Below, piece after piece: positions 35,404 through 44,123 of a stretch of 64,000 bases of DNA. The DNA comes from Mycolicibacter sinensis (GTDB taxonomy: Bacteria > Actinomycetota > Actinomycetes > Mycobacteriales > Mycobacteriaceae). Both the position numbers and the translations under genes were made by a program. Location of the stretch: contig NZ_LZIN01000096.1 in NCBI RefSeq assembly GCF_001667375.1, positions 62,001-126,000 on the forward strand, in the 5' to 3' direction. A model generated the notes under the pieces. It was given only the letters and a program-made list of their open reading frames with translations. It searched no databases and was not told where the DNA came from. Each line of letters starts with the position of its first letter. Positions within the stretch are counted from its first letter, which is position 1.

Positions 35404-35562
35404 TTGCCGGTCGAGACCGTCATCGCCGTGCTGACTGCAACTCGTGGCGGCATGTCGATCAACGCCGCCGCCAAGATCTCCGGCATCAACTACCGGACCG
35501 CGCAGAGGATCGTGCAGGCCGCCGTCAAGCAGCAGAAGCGGGAACTGGCGGTGGTCGGCTGA
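35404..35562 (+). CDS. Short HTH ORF resembling the DUF2637 protein tail
   Basis: A 52-codon frame starting at TTG 35404: VETVIAVLTATRGG, then 'SINAAAKISGINYRTAQRIVQAAVKQQKRELAVVG'. It aligns with the last ~47 residues of the preceding protein, including the ends LAVVG/LATVG. Likely a duplicated HTH domain, either a small gene or a remnant. Confidence 0.45.
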   Translation: MPVETVIAVLTATRGGMSINAAAKISGINYRTAQRIVQAAVKQQKRELAVVG

Positions 35563-35654
35563 GCCGCTACGCAGATCGTTTCACTGAGAGGTATGCCTAG
35601 CAACAGCTGCGCTGGGCAGCAGATGCCCCAATCTCGACAGAGAGGACACCAGCG

Positions 35655-36101
35655 ATGCTGAAATTGAACGAGTTGCCGAATCCCAATGGCCTCACCCGGT
35701 TTAACGTGCGTGATCACTACACCCAGCGACTCGTTCTCATCGCTGCGGTATGCCGGGAACTCCAGCATGAGCCGGAAATCAGGGTCGGTGATCGCGCTCG
35801 GGCGGCAATAGAACTGCTCGCCTGGTGGATGCGATGGGTGTACGACCTTCCGGAAGACCAAGCCCTGCGTTATTCCTACGGCTTCAGCGAGCCGTATCTG
35901 ACGAAGTACGCCAACGATATGTTTCGCGAGCTTGCGCTTGGCGCGGCGGTCTGCGATTCCGTCGCCAAGTCCTTCACCGCCGACAAGCCGTGGGAGCTCG
36001 ACGAAGACATGCGGCGGGTCCGCATGCACCTGGACACCTACCTGGCAGCCAGCAACGCTGACGCTGACGCTGACGGCAGCCTAGGAACCGACGGGCGCTG
36101 A
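35655..36101 (+). CDS. Hypothetical element protein
   Basis: A 148-residue, mostly helical soluble protein with AGAGAGGA shortly before the ATG. Notable segments are 'GDRARAAIELLAWWMRWVYDLPEDQALRYSYGFSEPYLTKYANDMFRELALGAAVCDSVAKSF' and a repetitive 'ASNADADADGS' tail. No domain recognised; no membrane segment or signal peptide. Confidence 0.6.
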   Translation: MLKLNELPNPNGLTRFNVRDHYTQRLVLIAAVCRELQHEPEIRVGDRARAAIELLAWWMRWVYDLPEDQALRYSYGFSEPYLTKYANDMFRELALGAAVCDSVAKSFTADKPWELDEDMRRVRMHLDTYLAASNADADADGSLGTDGR

Positions 36102-36599
36102 AAGCGGGCCGGGATGGAGAGCCCCAACCTCCGACGGAGTGTCTGAGGCTGCGTGCCTCGCCCCGCCTGAACCGCTTTACCGGAGTCAGTAAATTGGTCT
36201 TGAGCTGCGACGATATCGGCTGAGCGCATTGACTCAGCACCTGTGTGCTCTTGGGGCGGACGCCAGCATCACGGTGACGGTCAATCAGGCGGGCGCGCCG
36301 ATCCCTGGACACGGGACGCGCCAGTGTCACGACGTTGTCACAACTCAAACGGAACTCCGACCGAACGGTCACGAACGAACTCGAACGCCCCGGAAGCATA
36401 ACCGCAGCTCAGCAGCCATGTAACTCTCAAGCCGAACAGGCCCGAATATCCACGAACGTCCCGAACCGACTTCCCAAGCCGAATACGCGGGCTCGACTGC
36501 AGTCATCGGCTCCACATTGACCAGGGGTTTGCCCCGATCACCCACTCGAATCGGGGCGCTGGCCCCGGAACGGTCCCGTACGCCGCTTACCATTTGGCC
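36102..36599. other. Non-coding stretch with an XRE-gene relic
   Basis: About 36199-36287 encodes 'LELRRYRLSALTQHLCALGADASITVTV', clearly a decayed copy of 'LERRGDMLLSTLSEYLAALGAEARITVSI' from the 34305 gene. The remainder is rich in scattered CGAAC words (36350-36480) without a readable gene. A TACCAT -10 six bases before ATG 36600 marks the next promoter. Confidence 0.6.
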
Positions 36600-37325
36600 A
36601 TGTCGCTCAATGCCTGGCTTGACGGAGAGCAACCAGACTTTGAGCGGCTGGCGGTCCTGTTCGCGGACGGAGACGTGCGGATTGTGCGCGACGACGAACG
36701 CGATGCCTACTATCTGACCGCGGCGGAACTCGACAGCGCGGATGACGAAGATGTTTACTTCACCATCGAAGCGCTACTCAAGCGGATCAACGGTTCAGCG
36801 CGAACCCTGACGCCAGACTTCCAACCCGTGAGGTACGCCAGAAAGTACACCACCAACGGCGGCATAGTCATCCAACCGGCTACTGTCCAGCTGAAGATTC
36901 GCGTCAGTCTCACGGTGTCGGCAGTTGTACGGGGGCCGGACGGTGAACCTCAGCCGACATCGCCACCGCCAGGAGCGACCCACCTAGCTCTAGCCGCGTC
37001 CGACGGCACCGTCGACGAGGTGTTAGCGCGTATGGCGGGTGACCTGGATTGGTTCAACCTTTTTAAGGTTTACGAGCTGGTGCGCGACGACTCGACGAAA
37101 CCATCCTCAATCGCCGGGATGGGGTGGGCTACGGAAAATGAGCAGTCTGCCTTCAGAGCCTCCGCAAATCGGCCCGACATTAGTGGCGAAGACGCTCGGC
37201 ACGCGGTGTCGCCGAACACAAAGCGCCCAAAGCGGACGATGAACCTCGCCGAAGGCCAGGCTTGGGTATGCAACCTGGTCTCGAATTGGTTGGCGTGGAA
37301 GGCGGCCCCGCCGCCTGGCGCCTAA
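36600..37325 (+). CDS. Conserved hypothetical protein, last gene of the element
   Basis: A 241-residue soluble protein starting at ATG 36600, a leaderless start behind TACCAT. Acidic N-terminus ('VRDDERDAYYLTAAELDSADDEDVYFTIEALLKRINGSARTL'), central strand-rich part, then 'DLDWFNLFKVYELVRDD' and 'FRASANRPDISGEDARHAVSPNTKRPKRTMNLAEGQAWVCNLVSNWL'. The pattern is that of a conserved cargo family seen in bacterial islands, but I cannot name it. Confidence 0.6.
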   Translation: MSLNAWLDGEQPDFERLAVLFADGDVRIVRDDERDAYYLTAAELDSADDEDVYFTIEALLKRINGSARTLTPDFQPVRYARKYTTNGGIVIQPATVQLKIRVSLTVSAVVRGPDGEPQPTSPPPGATHLALAASDGTVDEVLARMAGDLDWFNLFKVYELVRDDSTKPSSIAGMGWATENEQSAFRASANRPDISGEDARHAVSPNTKRPKRTMNLAEGQAWVCNLVSNWLAWKAAPPPGA

Positions 37326-37398
37326 CCGTCGTGCGGAATTGGGTTGCCGCCTGCCGGAGCCGGGAACATCGGGATGTGGTTCGCGCGTTCGGCCGTAC

Positions 37399-37418
37399 CG
37401 TCCGCAGGCCGTCCGCAG
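37399..37418. repeat. Putative integrase arm-type sites, right pair
   Basis: CGTCCGCAG at 37399-37407 and 37410-37418 repeats the left pair (8604-8623) with the same 11-bp period, orientation and following TAG. The pair is 103 bp inside the right core. The intervening 37419-37521 has no gene. Confidence 0.5.
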
Positions 37419-37521
37419 TAGAGCTAGCAACAGCTTGACACCACCAACGCAGCCAACGGGCTGACCTAGAAGTTCTCTGCGTGGCCAACACAGCACGTTG
37501 GTGCAAACGCCAAGAGAGACA

Positions 37522-37576
37522 GACTGTAAATCCGTCGGCGCAAGCCTACGCAGGTTCGAATCCTGCACCTGCCACC
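37522..37576. repeat. Right attachment-site core; displaced native tRNA-Tyr 3' half
   Basis: Identical to 8500-8554. The sequence in front (37480-37521) cannot form the acceptor and D arms, so this is a 3' fragment of the original chromosomal tRNA-Tyr, not a functional gene. A hairpin caggcccc/ggggcctg follows (about 37583-37603), the native terminator. Confidence 0.93.
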
Positions 37577-37611
37577 GAGGTCAGGCCCCTTTGCCAGGGG
37601 CCTGATTGCGT

Positions 37612-38043
37612 TTACAGCTCCCCGGAGAAGTCGGCGGTCAGCCAGCGGTCGGGCCGGATGGTGAACAGCACGCTGGTGGCGCCGTCCATGTTCGCGGCGA
37701 ACGCCCGTCCGCCCTCCTCGCCGAGGTAGCGGACGGCGATGGCCTCCCGTTGCTCCAGCGGGGCCGGGGTGGCGGCGTCGATAACGGTGCCCTCGACGAC
37801 GACGTACTGATAGGGCAGCTCCTCCCGCTGCACCACCAGGGTCACCGCGCGGGCCTGTTCGATGAGCTTGGCCTTGCGCTTGCCGGCGCCGGTGTTGACC
37901 AGGATGTTGCCGCCGGCGGTGTAGTCGTACCAGATCGGGACGCTGGCCGGAGGCCGGCCGTCGTCGGCGGCCACCGACAGGACAGCGACGTGCTTGTCGG
38001 CCAGGAATTGTTGACGCTGCGCTTCGGTGAAGGGTTTCGGCAT
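37612..38043 (-). CDS. PPOX-family (pyridoxamine 5'-phosphate oxidase-like) flavoprotein
   Basis: A 143-residue split-barrel protein with 'VAVLSVAADDGRPPASVPIWYDYTAGGNILVNTGAGKRKAKLIEQARAVTLVVQREELPYQYVVVEGTV', the pattern of actinobacterial PPOX/FDOR-B proteins that bind FMN, F420 or heme. ATG at 38041-38043; the upstream extension crosses the vapB operator. It is the first chromosomal gene to the right of the element. Confidence 0.82.
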   Translation of the reverse strand: MPKPFTEAQRQQFLADKHVAVLSVAADDGRPPASVPIWYDYTAGGNILVNTGAGKRKAKLIEQARAVTLVVQREELPYQYVVVEGTVIDAATPAPLEQREAIAVRYLGEEGGRAFAANMDGATSVLFTIRPDRWLTADFSGEL

Positions 38044-38152
38044 GCCGACACGAACAGCGGTGGTCTCGGGGCTATTCCATCGGCGGCCTACCAATCCGTG
38101 GGCAGCGGGTTGATCGTGTCGTGCTCCTGGCACCGGCCATCAGCCACCGTCA

Positions 38153-38176
38153 TACCACCGGTGGTACCATATATGG
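38153..38176. promoter_or_regulatory. Tandem palindromic operator of vapBC
   Basis: TACCACCGGTGGTA (38153-38166) and CCATATATGG (38167-38176) are two perfect abutting palindromes. They end one base before the vapB ATG and overlap a TACCAT -10. This is a typical autoregulatory site of a VapB dimer with VapC. Confidence 0.65.
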
Positions 38177-38177
38177 C

Positions 38178-38393
38178 ATGGATAAGACGACGGTCTACCT
38201 GCCGCAGGAACTCAAGGCCGCGGTCAAGCAGGCTGCCCAGCGACGAGGAACGTCAGAAGCCGAAGTAATCCGGGAATCCATCCGCGCATCGGTGGGTGAT
38301 GTCCGCCCCACCCCGCGGGGAGGCCTCTATTCGGGATCAGAGCCGATAGCGCGCCATGTCGACGGGCTACTGGACGGCTTCGGCGAGCGGTGA
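38178..38393 (+). CDS. vapB: VapB-type ribbon-helix-helix antitoxin
   Basis: A 71-residue RHH protein: 'MDKTTVYLPQELKAAVKQAAQRRGTSEAEVIRESIRASVG' followed by a toxin-binding tail 'LYSGSEPIARHVDGLLDGFGER'. ATG 38178. Its stop overlaps the toxin GTG by four bases. It neutralises the adjacent PIN toxin and represses the shared promoter through the palindromes upstream. Confidence 0.88.
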   Translation: MDKTTVYLPQELKAAVKQAAQRRGTSEAEVIRESIRASVGDVRPTPRGGLYSGSEPIARHVDGLLDGFGER

Positions 38394-38797
38394 TCGTCGA
38401 CACCAGCGCCCTGCTGGCCTATTTCGACAGCGCGGAACCCGACCACGCAGCTGTCTCACGCGCCATCCATGACGCTGATGAGGAACTGGTCGTCTCTCCC
38501 TACGTCATCGCCGAACTCGACTATCTCGTCGCGACACGGGTGAGCGTCGATGCCGAACTGGCTGCGCTGCGTGAACTGTCCGGCGGCGCGTGGGAACTGG
38601 CCGGCTTCGCTGCAGCCGACGTCGATCAGGCCGCAGCTGTCATCGGGAAATATCGCGATCAGAACATCGGCATCGCGGATGCGTCCAATGTCGTTCTGGC
38701 CAAGCGATATCAGATGCGGACCATCGCAACGCTCGATCGCCGGCGCTTCGGGGTCCTGCGGCCGCTGGACGGCGGGCGTTTCACTGTGGTCCCGTGA
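38390..38797 (+). CDS. vapC: VapC-type PIN-domain RNase toxin
   Basis: A 135-residue PIN domain with acidic residues D4 ('MIVDTSALLAYFD'), E in 'VIAELDYLV' and D in 'NIGIADASNVVLA', plus 'IATLDRRRF'. VapC toxins cleave tRNA or rRNA with Mg2+. GTG start overlapping vapB (GTGA). Confidence 0.9.
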   Translation: MIVDTSALLAYFDSAEPDHAAVSRAIHDADEELVVSPYVIAELDYLVATRVSVDAELAALRELSGGAWELAGFAAADVDQAAAVIGKYRDQNIGIADASNVVLAKRYQMRTIATLDRRRFGVLRPLDGGRFTVVP

Positions 38798-38858
38798 GCA
38801 TCACCCGCGCGGGAATTTAAAGGACACGTAGGGTCTAAAGTCCCCTAGCGGATGCGGG

Positions 38859-38877
38859 CCTGGTAAGGCTAACCTTC
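38859..38877. promoter_or_regulatory. IdeR/DtxR iron-box-like site
   Basis: The 19 bp from 38859 match the IdeR consensus (TTAGGTTAGGCTAACCTAA) at 13 of 19 positions, including an unbroken AGGCTAACCT core. It ends 5 bp before the ATG of the methyltransferase, where a bound iron-loaded IdeR would block transcription. Confidence 0.5.
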
Positions 38878-38882
38878 GTCGC

Positions 38883-39671
38883 ATGACACTACCCATGTCC
38901 GATCGCAAGACCGCTGATCTCCCCGGCCACTGGTTGTTCGCCCGCCTCGGCAAACGTGTCCTGCGGCCCGGCGGCCTCGGGCTGACCCATCGGATGCTCG
39001 CCGACGCGCAGCTGCCCGGCACCGACGTCGTCGAGCTCGCGCCCGGCATGGGACGCACCGCAAAAGAGATCCTGGCGCACACGCCGGGCACCTACACCGG
39101 CGTCGAGGCCGACGCCAATGCCGCCCGCGTAGTCCGCTCGGTGGTCGGCGACAAGGGCACGGTGGTCACCGCCGAGGCGTCGGAGACCGGGCTGGCTCCC
39201 GAGAGCGCCGACGTCGTCGTCGGCGAGGCGATGCTGACCATGCAGACCAACGCGCACAAAGCCGAGATCATGCGCGAGGCCTTCCGGGTGCTGCGGCCCG
39301 GCGGCCGCTACGCCATCCACGAGATGGTGCTGCAGCCCGCCGACGTGCCCGAGGCCGTCAAGGAGGAGGTGCGCACCGCGCTGGCCCGATCCATCAAGGT
39401 CAACGCCCGCCCGCTGACGGCGGCGGAATGGACCGAGCTGCTCACCAAGTCCGGCTTCATCGTCGAGAAGATCTCCTATGCGCCGATGGCGCTGCTCGAG
39501 CCGCACCGGCTGATCGCCGACGAGGGCCTGTTCGGGGCGGCGCGGTTCGTGTTCAATGTGCTGCGCGACTCCGATGCGCGGGCGCGGGTGCTCAACATGC
39601 GCGCGACGTTCCGCCGGCACCGCAACCACATGGGCGCCATCGAGGTGATCGCCGCCAAACCGGCCGCGTGA
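38883..39671 (+). CDS. Class I SAM-dependent methyltransferase
   Basis: A 262-residue methyltransferase: motif I 'VVELAPGMGRTAKEIL' (~50-65), motif II 'YTGVEADANAA', 'AEASETGLAPESADVVVGEAMLTMQ' and 'AFRVLRPGGRYAIHEMVL'. Substrate unknown. ATG at 38883 is only 5 bp after an iron-box-like site, so iron control is possible. Followed after 21 bp by the DUF309 gene. Confidence 0.85.
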   Translation: MTLPMSDRKTADLPGHWLFARLGKRVLRPGGLGLTHRMLADAQLPGTDVVELAPGMGRTAKEILAHTPGTYTGVEADANAARVVRSVVGDKGTVVTAEASETGLAPESADVVVGEAMLTMQTNAHKAEIMREAFRVLRPGGRYAIHEMVLQPADVPEAVKEEVRTALARSIKVNARPLTAAEWTELLTKSGFIVEKISYAPMALLEPHRLIADEGLFGAARFVFNVLRDSDARARVLNMRATFRRHRNHMGAIEVIAAKPAA

Positions 39672-39692
39672 ACCACTTGCGATGATGTACGG

Positions 39693-40169
39693 GTGAGCAC
39701 CCGCGACCGCGACGAAGCCGGCCGCCCCCGCAACGCCCGACCGCGGGACCGGCTGGGCCGGCCGCTGCCACGTGGCAGTGCGGGCGGGGTCGAAGGCGTT
39801 CCCGACGATCTGGACCTGCCGCCGGCGCAGACGCTGGCCTACGCGCAGCTGTTGCTTGACGACGGCCTGGCGTTCAACGCCCACGAGGTGCTGGAAGCCG
39901 CGTGGAAGCACCGGCCCGACACCGAACGTGGCCTGTGGCAGGGCCTGGCGCAGCTGGCGGTCGGGGTCACCCATGTCCAGCGCGGCAACGTCATCGGCGC
40001 GGTGAGCCTGCTGCGCCGCGGCGCCGACCACCTGGCGGCGGTGCCGGCCCCGGCGCCCTACGGCATCGACCTTCCCGGTCTGTTGCGCTTCGCCGCAACC
40101 CTGGCCGACGACCTGGCGGCCGGCGTCGAGATCGCTCCGCAGCGGCTGCATCCCCGGTTGGTCGTGTGA
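39693..40169 (+). CDS. DUF309 family protein
   Basis: A 158-residue protein with the DUF309 signature 'LLLDDGLAFNAHEVLEAAWKHRPDTERGLWQGLAQLAVGVTHVQRGN' (FxxHEVLE). Role unknown. GTG start at 39693. Its TGA overlaps the galT GTG by four bases, so it is translationally coupled to the Leloir genes. Confidence 0.85.
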   Translation: MSTRDRDEAGRPRNARPRDRLGRPLPRGSAGGVEGVPDDLDLPPAQTLAYAQLLLDDGLAFNAHEVLEAAWKHRPDTERGLWQGLAQLAVGVTHVQRGNVIGAVSLLRRGADHLAAVPAPAPYGIDLPGLLRFAATLADDLAAGVEIAPQRLHPRLVV

Positions 40170-41248
40170 ACCTTCCGACGCACTGGACGCTCGCCGACGG
40201 CCGCGACCTGTTGTTCTTCTCGCTGCCCGGCCACCGCCCGGCCCCGGTGCCGGACCGGCGGCCGTTGCCGCCGCGCGACCCGGAGCCGTCGCAGCTGCGC
40301 TTCGACCGCACCACCGGCCAGTGGGTGATCATCGCCGCGCAACGCCAGGACCGCACCTATCACCCGCCCGCCGAGGCCTGTCCGCTGTGCCCGGGACCGA
40401 GTGGGCTGACCAGCGAGGTGCCCGCAGCCGACTACGACGTGGTGGTCTTCGAGAACCGGTTTCCCAGCCTCGCTGGCGCCGGGGCCGCGGTCACCGCCCC
40501 GTCCGACGGCGCCGAATTCATTGCCGCACCGGGAAACGGCCGCTGCGAGGTGATCTGCTTCTCCGCCGACCACACCGGCTCGTTCGCCGACCTGCCCGCG
40601 GCGCACGCCGCGCTGGTGGTGCAGGCCTGGCGGCACCGCACCGCTGACCTGTTGGACCGCCCCGGGGTCGAGCAGGTGTTCTGCTTCGAGAACCGCGGCG
40701 AGGAGATCGGGGTGACGCTGGCCCACCCGCACGGCCAGATCTACGGCTACCCGTATCTGACCCCGCGCACCGCCACGATGCTGGCCCAAGCCCGCAGGCA
40801 CCGAAACACCCACGGCACCAACATCTTCGCCGACCTGCTGGCCGCCGAGTTGGCCGACAGCGCCCGGATCGTGGCGCAGAGCGACTGCTTCACCGCGTTC
40901 GTGCCGTTCGCGGCGCGTTGGCCCGTCGAGGTGCACCTGTACCCGAATCGGTGGGTGCACAACCTGACCGAGCTGACCGATCCGGAGCTTGACGACTTCG
41001 CGGTGATCTACCGAGATCTGTTGGGCCGCTTCGACCGTATCTATGACACCCCGCTGCCGTATATGGCTGCCCTGCACCAATACCGCGCCGACGGGGTGCA
41101 GGCCGACGGCTACTTCCACGCCGAGCTGATGTCGATCCGGCGCAGCGCCACCAAGCTGAAGTATCTGGCGGCCTCGGAGTCGGCGATGGACGCCTTCATC
41201 GCCGACGTCACCCCGGAGTCCGTCGCGGCCAGGCTGCGTGAGCTGTGA
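40166..41248 (+). CDS. galT: Galactose-1-phosphate uridylyltransferase
   Basis: A 360-residue Leloir-pathway enzyme exchanging UMP between UDP-glucose and galactose-1-phosphate. The HPH active-site motif is in '[16 protein letters not shown]' (~185). '[19 protein letters not shown]', 'CPLCPG' and '[10 protein letters not shown]' are family signatures, and '[19 protein letters not shown]' is near the end. GTG start overlapping DUF309; its stop overlaps galK (GTGA). The gene is one uninterrupted frame, unlike galTa/galTb in M. tuberculosis H37Rv. Confidence 0.95.
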   Translation: MNLPTHWTLADGRDLLFFSLPGHRPAPVPDRRPLPPRDPEPSQLRFDRTTGQWVIIAAQRQDRTYHPPAEACPLCPGPSGLTSEVPAADYDVVVFENRFPSLAGAGAAVTAPSDGAEFIAAPGNGRCEVICFSADHTGSFADLPAAHAALVVQAWRHRTADLLDRPGVEQVFCFENRGEEIGVTLAHPHGQIYGYPYLTPRTATMLAQARRHRNTHGTNIFADLLAAELADSARIVAQSDCFTAFVPFAARWPVEVHLYPNRWVHNLTELTDPELDDFAVIYRDLLGRFDRIYDTPLPYMAALHQYRADGVQADGYFHAELMSIRRSATKLKYLAASESAMDAFIADVTPESVAARLREL

Positions 41249-42318
41249 TCAGCTACTCCGCGCCGGGCCGGGTCAACCTGATCGGTGAGCACACCGACTA
41301 CAACGGCGGTTTCGCGCTGCCGATCGCGCTGCCGCAGCGCACCAGTGTCACTTTCACCCCCGCCGAGACCGACACGCTCACCGTGGTTTCCGATCACACC
41401 GATGCCTCGGTGCTCATCCCGCTGGACACCACCCCCGGCGGGATCACCGGCTGGGCCGCCTACGTTGCCGGGGTGATCTGGGCGTTGCGCGAGCACGGCG
41501 TTGCGGTGCCCGGTGGCATCATGATGATTAGCAGCGACGTGCCGATCGGCTCGGGCCTGTCGTCCTCTGCGGCCCTGGAATGCGCGGTACTGGGCGCACT
41601 GACCGCCGGGGTCCGGATCGACCGGATCGAGCAGGCCCGCATCGGGCAGCGCGCGGAGAATGACTACGTTGGCGCCCCAACGGGTTTGCTCGACCAGCTG
41701 TCGTCGCTGTTCGGTGAGGTCTCGGCCGCGCTGTTGATCGACTTCCGCGACGTCGCGGTGCACCCGGTGCCCTTCGACCCGGACGCCTCCGGGGTGACGC
41801 TGTTGTTGTTCGACTCCGGTCAACGCCACGGCCATGTCGACGGCGAGTACGCCGCGCGGCGGGCGTCCTGCGAGCGGGCCGCCGCCGACTTGGGGGTGGC
41901 GTCGCTGCGGGAGGTGCAGCACCGCGGCGTCGAGGTGCTCGACGCCATCAGCGACCCGATCGATGTGCGCCGGGCCCGCCATGTGCTGACCGAGAACGAG
42001 CGCGTGCTGGATTTCGTTGCGGCGCTGGCAGAGCTGAACTTCGCCGCAGCGGGACGGTTGTTGACCGCCTCGCACGCCTCGATGCGCGACGACTTCGAGA
42101 TCACCACCGAGCATCTCGATCTGATCGTCGATGCCGCGGTGGATGCCGGCGCACTGGGCGCCCGGATGACCGGCGGCGGTTTCGGGGGCTGCGTGATCGC
42201 CCTGGTGCCCACCGAGCTCACGCTCAAGGTGGGTGATGCGGTGCGCACCGCGGTGCTGGCCGCCGGCTACGGGGAGCCGGAGGTGAGCCGGGTGTATGCG
42301 GCAGCCGGGGCCGGGTAG
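41245..42318 (+). CDS. galK: Galactokinase
   Basis: A 357-residue GHMP kinase phosphorylating galactose. N-terminal '[25 protein letters not shown]' is the galactokinase signature, '[17 protein letters not shown]' the ATP loop and '[17 protein letters not shown]' motif 3. GTG start coupled to galT. With galT it completes two steps of galactose use. Confidence 0.96.
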   Translation: MISYSAPGRVNLIGEHTDYNGGFALPIALPQRTSVTFTPAETDTLTVVSDHTDASVLIPLDTTPGGITGWAAYVAGVIWALREHGVAVPGGIMMISSDVPIGSGLSSSAALECAVLGALTAGVRIDRIEQARIGQRAENDYVGAPTGLLDQLSSLFGEVSAALLIDFRDVAVHPVPFDPDASGVTLLLFDSGQRHGHVDGEYAARRASCERAAADLGVASLREVQHRGVEVLDAISDPIDVRRARHVLTENERVLDFVAALAELNFAAAGRLLTASHASMRDDFEITTEHLDLIVDAAVDAGALGARMTGGGFGGCVIALVPTELTLKVGDAVRTAVLAAGYGEPEVSRVYAAAGAG

Positions 42319-42341
42319 GGACAAAGGTGTATTGTTGGTGT

Positions 42342-42554
42342 ATGGCACGCACCAATATCGAAATCGATGACGAGCTCACCGCTGAGGTGATGCGCCGATT
42401 CGGCGTGACCACCAAGAAGGCGGCGGTTGACCTCGCGTTACGCCGTCTCGTCGGCGCGCCCTTGACCCGTGAGTTTCTGCTGGGCCTCGAGGGCGTCGGG
42501 TGGGCAGGTGACCTCGATGAGTTGCGCACGGAACAACCCGGCGAACTCGGATGA
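42342..42554 (+). CDS. vapB: VapB-type antitoxin
   Basis: A 70-residue antitoxin of the RHH/DUF2191 type: '[37 protein letters not shown]' then '[16 protein letters not shown]'. ATG 42342 lies in a pair of GGTGTAT direct repeats (42326-42332, 42337-42343; 11-bp period) that could be its operator. Overlaps the toxin start by ATGA. Confidence 0.88.
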   Translation: MARTNIEIDDELTAEVMRRFGVTTKKAAVDLALRRLVGAPLTREFLLGLEGVGWAGDLDELRTEQPGELG

Positions 42555-42955
42555 TCCTGGTCGATACCTCGGTATGGATCGAATACTTCCGGGCAACCGG
42601 ATCGGCGGCAGCACTGGAAGTGCGGCGGCTGCTCTCCGAAGAACCGGATCAGGTGGTGACCTGCGAGCCGATCGCGATGGAAATCTTGGCCGGCGCAAGC
42701 AACGAACAGACGTACCGAAAGCTCGAGCGGCTGGTCAACGGGTTGTCATTGCTGGAGGTCGAGACGGCAACCGACTTTCGTTCGGCCGCTGACATTTATC
42801 GTGCGGCCAGAAGCACCGGCCAGACGGTTCGCAGCATCAACGACTGCCTGATCGCCGCGGTTGCGCTCCGCCATCATGCCCGGGTCGCGCACCGCGACGC
42901 CGACTTCGATGTCATCGCGAGGATAACCGGCCTGATAACCACATCGCTGCGCTGA
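42551..42955 (+). CDS. vapC: VapC-type PIN-domain toxin
   Basis: A 134-residue PIN RNase: D in '[14 protein letters not shown]', E in '[11 protein letters not shown]', D in '[14 protein letters not shown]' and '[10 protein letters not shown]'. Coupled to vapB. Convergent with the FAD monooxygenase downstream (6-bp gap). Confidence 0.9.
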   Translation: MILVDTSVWIEYFRATGSAAALEVRRLLSEEPDQVVTCEPIAMEILAGASNEQTYRKLERLVNGLSLLEVETATDFRSAADIYRAARSTGQTVRSINDCLIAAVALRHHARVAHRDADFDVIARITGLITTSLR

Positions 42956-42961
42956 CCGGGA

Positions 42962-44119
42962 TCACATCCCGTATTCGGGCAGGTCGAAATCGTCGCGCAC
43001 GGTTCCGGCGAATAGGCGCGTCAGTAGCCGCAGGTTCATCGCCCGGATCGCCAGATTGCGAAACCACAGCCCTAAACGGGTTCGGGTGGCGAAGAACCCG
43101 AGGAACTGTTTGGCGCCGGCTTGTTTGCTTTCGATGAACGGGCGCAGCCGGGCCTCGTAGGCGGCGAATGCGCGCCGATGGTCGCCGCCGGCCCGCTGCA
43201 ACTCGCCGGCAAGCACGTAGGCCTCGGTGATCGCCAGGCCGGTGCCCTCGCCGCCCAGCAGTGAGATGCACCCGGCCGCGTCGCCGATCAACAGCACCCG
43301 GCCCCGCGACCAGCGTTCCATCCGGACCTGGCTGACCACATCGAAGTACAAGTCCTCGGTTACGGCGGCCAGCAGCTGCGGGCATTCCCAGCCGGCATCG
43401 GCGAATCGGCGGTGCAACTGTGCTTTCGGGTCCGCCACGTCGGGGGAGTCATCGCGGAACACGAACAGCACCAGGGTCCGGTCGTCACGCAACGCGACCC
43501 GGGACACCTGCCGACCCGGCACCGCGTAGCTCACGTACGCCAGTTCGTCGCGTTGCCGGTAGCCCTCAACGACGGCCGCGGCCACCTTGCAGCCCAGGTA
43601 GTGCTCGAAATCGGTGTCCGGACCGAAAACCAGCCGGCGCACGTTGGAGTGCAGTCCGTCGGCGCCGATCACCAGGTCGAAGTCGCGCGGCGCGGCGTGG
43701 GCGAAGGCGAGTCGGACGCCGTCGTGGTGTTCGTCGATGGCGGTGATGCTGTCGCCGTAGATCATCTCGACGTGCTCGGCGATGCCGGCGTGGATGGTGG
43801 CGGCCAGGTCCCCGCGCGGCAGGCTGGTGAAGTCCTCGCCGAGCAGGTGCCCAAAGACGCCTGCGTCCAACGCCGCGCGCACCCGTCCGTCGGCGCCGAC
43901 CGATCGGACCGACTCGATCTGGTAGCCCTTGCCGAGGAGCTGCGCCTCGATGCCCATCCGTTGGGCCACGGTGTAACCGACGCCCCAGAAGTCGATCATG
44001 TAGCCCCCGGAGCGGAAGGTCGGGGCCTGCTCGATCACCGTCGGGGTGTGGCCGGTGCGGTGCAGCCAGTACGCGAGCGCCGTCCCGGCTACTCCAGCAC
44101 CGCTGATCGCGATCCGCAT
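42962..44119 (-). CDS. Group A FAD-dependent monooxygenase, Rv0575c-like
   Basis: A 385-residue single-component flavoprotein hydroxylase. 'IAISGAGVAGTALAYWLHRTG' binds FAD, 'LVIGADGLHSNVRRL' is the DG motif and 'RVLLIGDAAGCISLLGGEGTGLAITEAYVLAGEL' the GD motif. Related proteins hydroxylate aromatic or polyketide substrates (TetX/UbiH type). Substrate unknown. Ends 4 bp after the large membrane protein gene begins reading away on the same strand, so possibly co-transcribed with it. Confidence 0.85.
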   Translation of the reverse strand: MRIAISGAGVAGTALAYWLHRTGHTPTVIEQAPTFRSGGYMIDFWGVGYTVAQRMGIEAQLLGKGYQIESVRSVGADGRVRAALDAGVFGHLLGEDFTSLPRGDLAATIHAGIAEHVEMIYGDSITAIDEHHDGVRLAFAHAAPRDFDLVIGADGLHSNVRRLVFGPDTDFEHYLGCKVAAAVVEGYRQRDELAYVSYAVPGRQVSRVALRDDRTLVLFVFRDDSPDVADPKAQLHRRFADAGWECPQLLAAVTEDLYFDVVSQVRMERWSRGRVLLIGDAAGCISLLGGEGTGLAITEAYVLAGELQRAGGDHRRAFAAYEARLRPFIESKQAGAKQFLGFFATRTRLGLWFRNLAIRAMNLRLLTRLFAGTVRDDFDLPEYGM

Positions 44120-44123
44120 CGAC

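Noticed and set aside
37480-37576. Second tRNA-Tyr gene
   Set aside because: Only the 3' half matches; the preceding bases cannot form the acceptor or D arm.
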